Shown: piece by piece, positions 62,938-64,000 of the stretch
How the letters are laid out: each line of letters starts with the position of its first letter
How positions within the stretch are numbered: position 1 is the stretch's first letter
Source: Flexivirga endophytica
GTDB lineage: Bacteria > Actinomycetota > Actinomycetes > Actinomycetales > Dermatophilaceae
DNA: 64,000 nucleotides
Assembly: GCF_014640635.1 (NCBI RefSeq)
Contig: NZ_BMHI01000001.1
Coordinates: 62,001 to 126,000, forward strand
Reading direction: 5' to 3'
Program-made: the position numbers and the translations under genes
Notes under the pieces: model-generated
What the model was told of the DNA's origin: nothing
What the model saw: only the letters and a program-made list of their open reading frames with translations
Databases searched by the model: none

Positions 62938-64000
62938 TCAACTCAACTCGACGTCGTCGGCCATCACGTACATCACGCGGTGCCCGAAGTAGACCAGGTA
63001 GTACTTCGTCGTCCCGACGATGTCGATGTGGTCGCCGGCGGTCGTGACGTCATACGTCTTGGCCTTGTAGTAGTCGGTCGGCACGTCCTGGTCCGCGATG
63101 ACGTACTCCTGGCCGGCGGCCCAGGTGTAGCTGAACGGTGAGATCGCCTGCACGTCGTCGGGATTGCTGTATGCCGAAGCCTCCGGGTAGGCACGGCCGT
63201 AGACCTGGATGTCCCTGCCGTCCTTCGGCACCGCCTTGACGCCCTTCTTCAGCAGCCGCGCGGTCGGCGCCGCGGCCGGGTTCTGGAACCACGCCTTCTG
63301 ACCGAGATACCAGATCGCGGTCCAGTCGCCATACACACCGGCGACCACGAAATCGGTGCCGGTGTTGGCCCGCGCTCCGACGTCGTCGGGCTTGGTGGTC
63401 GCGGGCGAGCCGTCCGGCTTCATACCGATGTCGTTGACCAGCGGTGCGCCCTCGTCGGGCTGCAGGTGCAGGGCGACGAAGTTGGTCGCCGCCTGCGGTC
63501 CGTCGACCACACAGATGGGCGGGTTGTTGGTGTCGCAGCCGGTGATGATCTGCTCGTTGCCGTCGAAGCCGGGCAGGATCCGGATGACGTCGCCGACGTC
63601 GAGCTTCCTCTTGATGCCGGTGCCGCGGGTGAGCGGCGCCTTGAGCAGCTCGAAGTAGTGCTCCCAGTCCCAGAAGGGACCCGGGTCCCAGTGCATCGAC
63701 TTGATGCCCGCCGTCGTGGTCGCCGGCACCTGGTCGTGACCGATGATGTGCGCGCGGTCGAGCGGGATCTTGTATTCCTGGGCGAGATAGCGGATCAGTC
63801 GCGCCGACTTGCGGTACATCGGCTCGGAGAACCACGTCGGCCCGGAGACCGCGAAGCCCTCATGTTCGACGCCGATGGAGTGCGAGTTGACGTACCAGTT
63901 GCCCGCGTGCCAGCCCACGTCCGCGGCCTCGAGGTGCTGGGCGATCAGGCCGTCGCTGGAGCGCACCGAGTAGTTCCAGGCCAGGTAGGTCGGGTCCTGC
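62938..64000 (-). CDS. N-acetylmuramoyl-L-alanine amidase (5' end beyond window)
   Basis: The frame continues past the last base (…DPTYLAWNYSVRSSDG), so the N-terminus is missing. Amidase_2 domain: the zinc His in DVGWHAGNWYVNSHSIGVEHEG, the Glu/Tyr region, and HIIGHDQVPATTTAGIKSMHWDPGPFWDW. The C-terminal 200 residues are beta-rich, possibly SH3-like cell-wall-binding repeats. It would cleave the amide between muramic acid and the stem peptide outside the membrane; the expected signal peptide lies outside the window. Confidence 0.92.
   Translation of the reverse strand, partial: QDPTYLAWNYSVRSSDGLIAQHLEAADVGWHAGNWYVNSHSIGVEHEGFAVSGPTWFSEPMYRKSARLIRYLAQEYKIPLDRAHIIGHDQVPATTTAGIKSMHWDPGPFWDWEHYFELLKAPLTRGTGIKRKLDVGDVIRILPGFDGNEQIITGCDTNNPPICVVDGPQAATNFVALHLQPDEGAPLVNDIGMKPDGSPATTKPDDVGARANTGTDFVVAGVYGDWTAIWYLGQKAWFQNPAAAPTARLLKKGVKAVPKDGRDIQVYGRAYPEASAYSNPDDVQAISPFSYTWAAGQEYVIADQDVPTDYYKAKTYDVTTAGDHIDIVGTTKYYLVYFGHRVMYVMADDVELS

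Overview
The window is high-GC actinobacterial chromosome. Very high G+C at third codon positions, frequent GTG starts, multifunctional 2-oxoglutarate decarboxylase (kgd), Ni-superoxide dismutase with its SodX protease, an ECF sigma/zinc anti-sigma pair, a small DUF6104-type protein and the order lysA-hom-thrC-thrB-rho all fit the Actinomycetota. GGTCTCGATAC...CTCGACC palindromic repeats point to the Micrococcales (Dermacoccaceae/Intrasporangiaceae-like); genus cannot be fixed from sequence alone. No rRNA, CRISPR array, complete insertion sequence or prophage was seen. One tRNA gene (Arg, CCG) is present.

Layout. 0-2.5 kb: two overlapping HD/HD-GYP membrane proteins, the first cut by the window edge. 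2.6-4.6 kb: MctP-like symporter with its DUF3311 partner. 4.7-6.9 kb: REP-like repeat arrays flanking a GIY-YIG nuclease gene, then a quinol monooxygenase-like gene and an IclR regulator. 6.95-11.9 kb: an oxidation operon (gluconate dehydrogenase subunit 3-like protein, GMC oxidoreductase, FAD/4Fe-4S oxidase) behind a textbook CRP-type palindrome. 11.9-14.4 kb: an ECF sigma/anti-sigma pair with three matching promoters, in front of its own operon, a divergent DUF2231 gene and a lipoprotein gene. 14.4-19 kb: a 52-bp tandem repeat, sodN, a VOC protein, and sodX coupled to an amino-acid ABC transporter operon. 19.1-20.5 kb: PhD/VapC toxin-antitoxin and a low-molecular-weight phosphatase. 20.5-23.4 kb: a SipW-type signal peptidase fused to a LamG domain, a TasA-like secreted protein, and a divergent MarR regulator.

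23.4-37.3 kb is a surface-polysaccharide region. rmlC-rmlA are on the minus strand and rmlB-rmlD on the plus strand, followed by a tightly overlapping run of glycosyltransferases, polymerase and flippase. From about 30.7 to 37.3 kb the G+C drops, the window-wide GTATGNC word nearly disappears, and homopolymer tracts occur: an acquired serotype-like island. The initiating sugar phosphotransferase lies apart at 44.8-46.3 kb, coupled to an unusual nucleotidyltransferase-PqqD fusion.

The remainder is mostly housekeeping: kgd, a DUF4097/PadR pair, two CNNM/CBS membrane proteins, small oxidoreductases and regulators with visible operators, tRNA-Arg next to a 104-bp tandem duplication, the lysine/threonine block, rho with a long disordered N-terminus, and a truncated peptidoglycan amidase. 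The most notable signals are the over-represented GTATGNC word, the self-contained ECF regulon, the signal peptidase-LamG fusion, the nucleotidyltransferase-PqqD fusion, the repeat-flanked GIY-YIG gene, and several well-formed operators.
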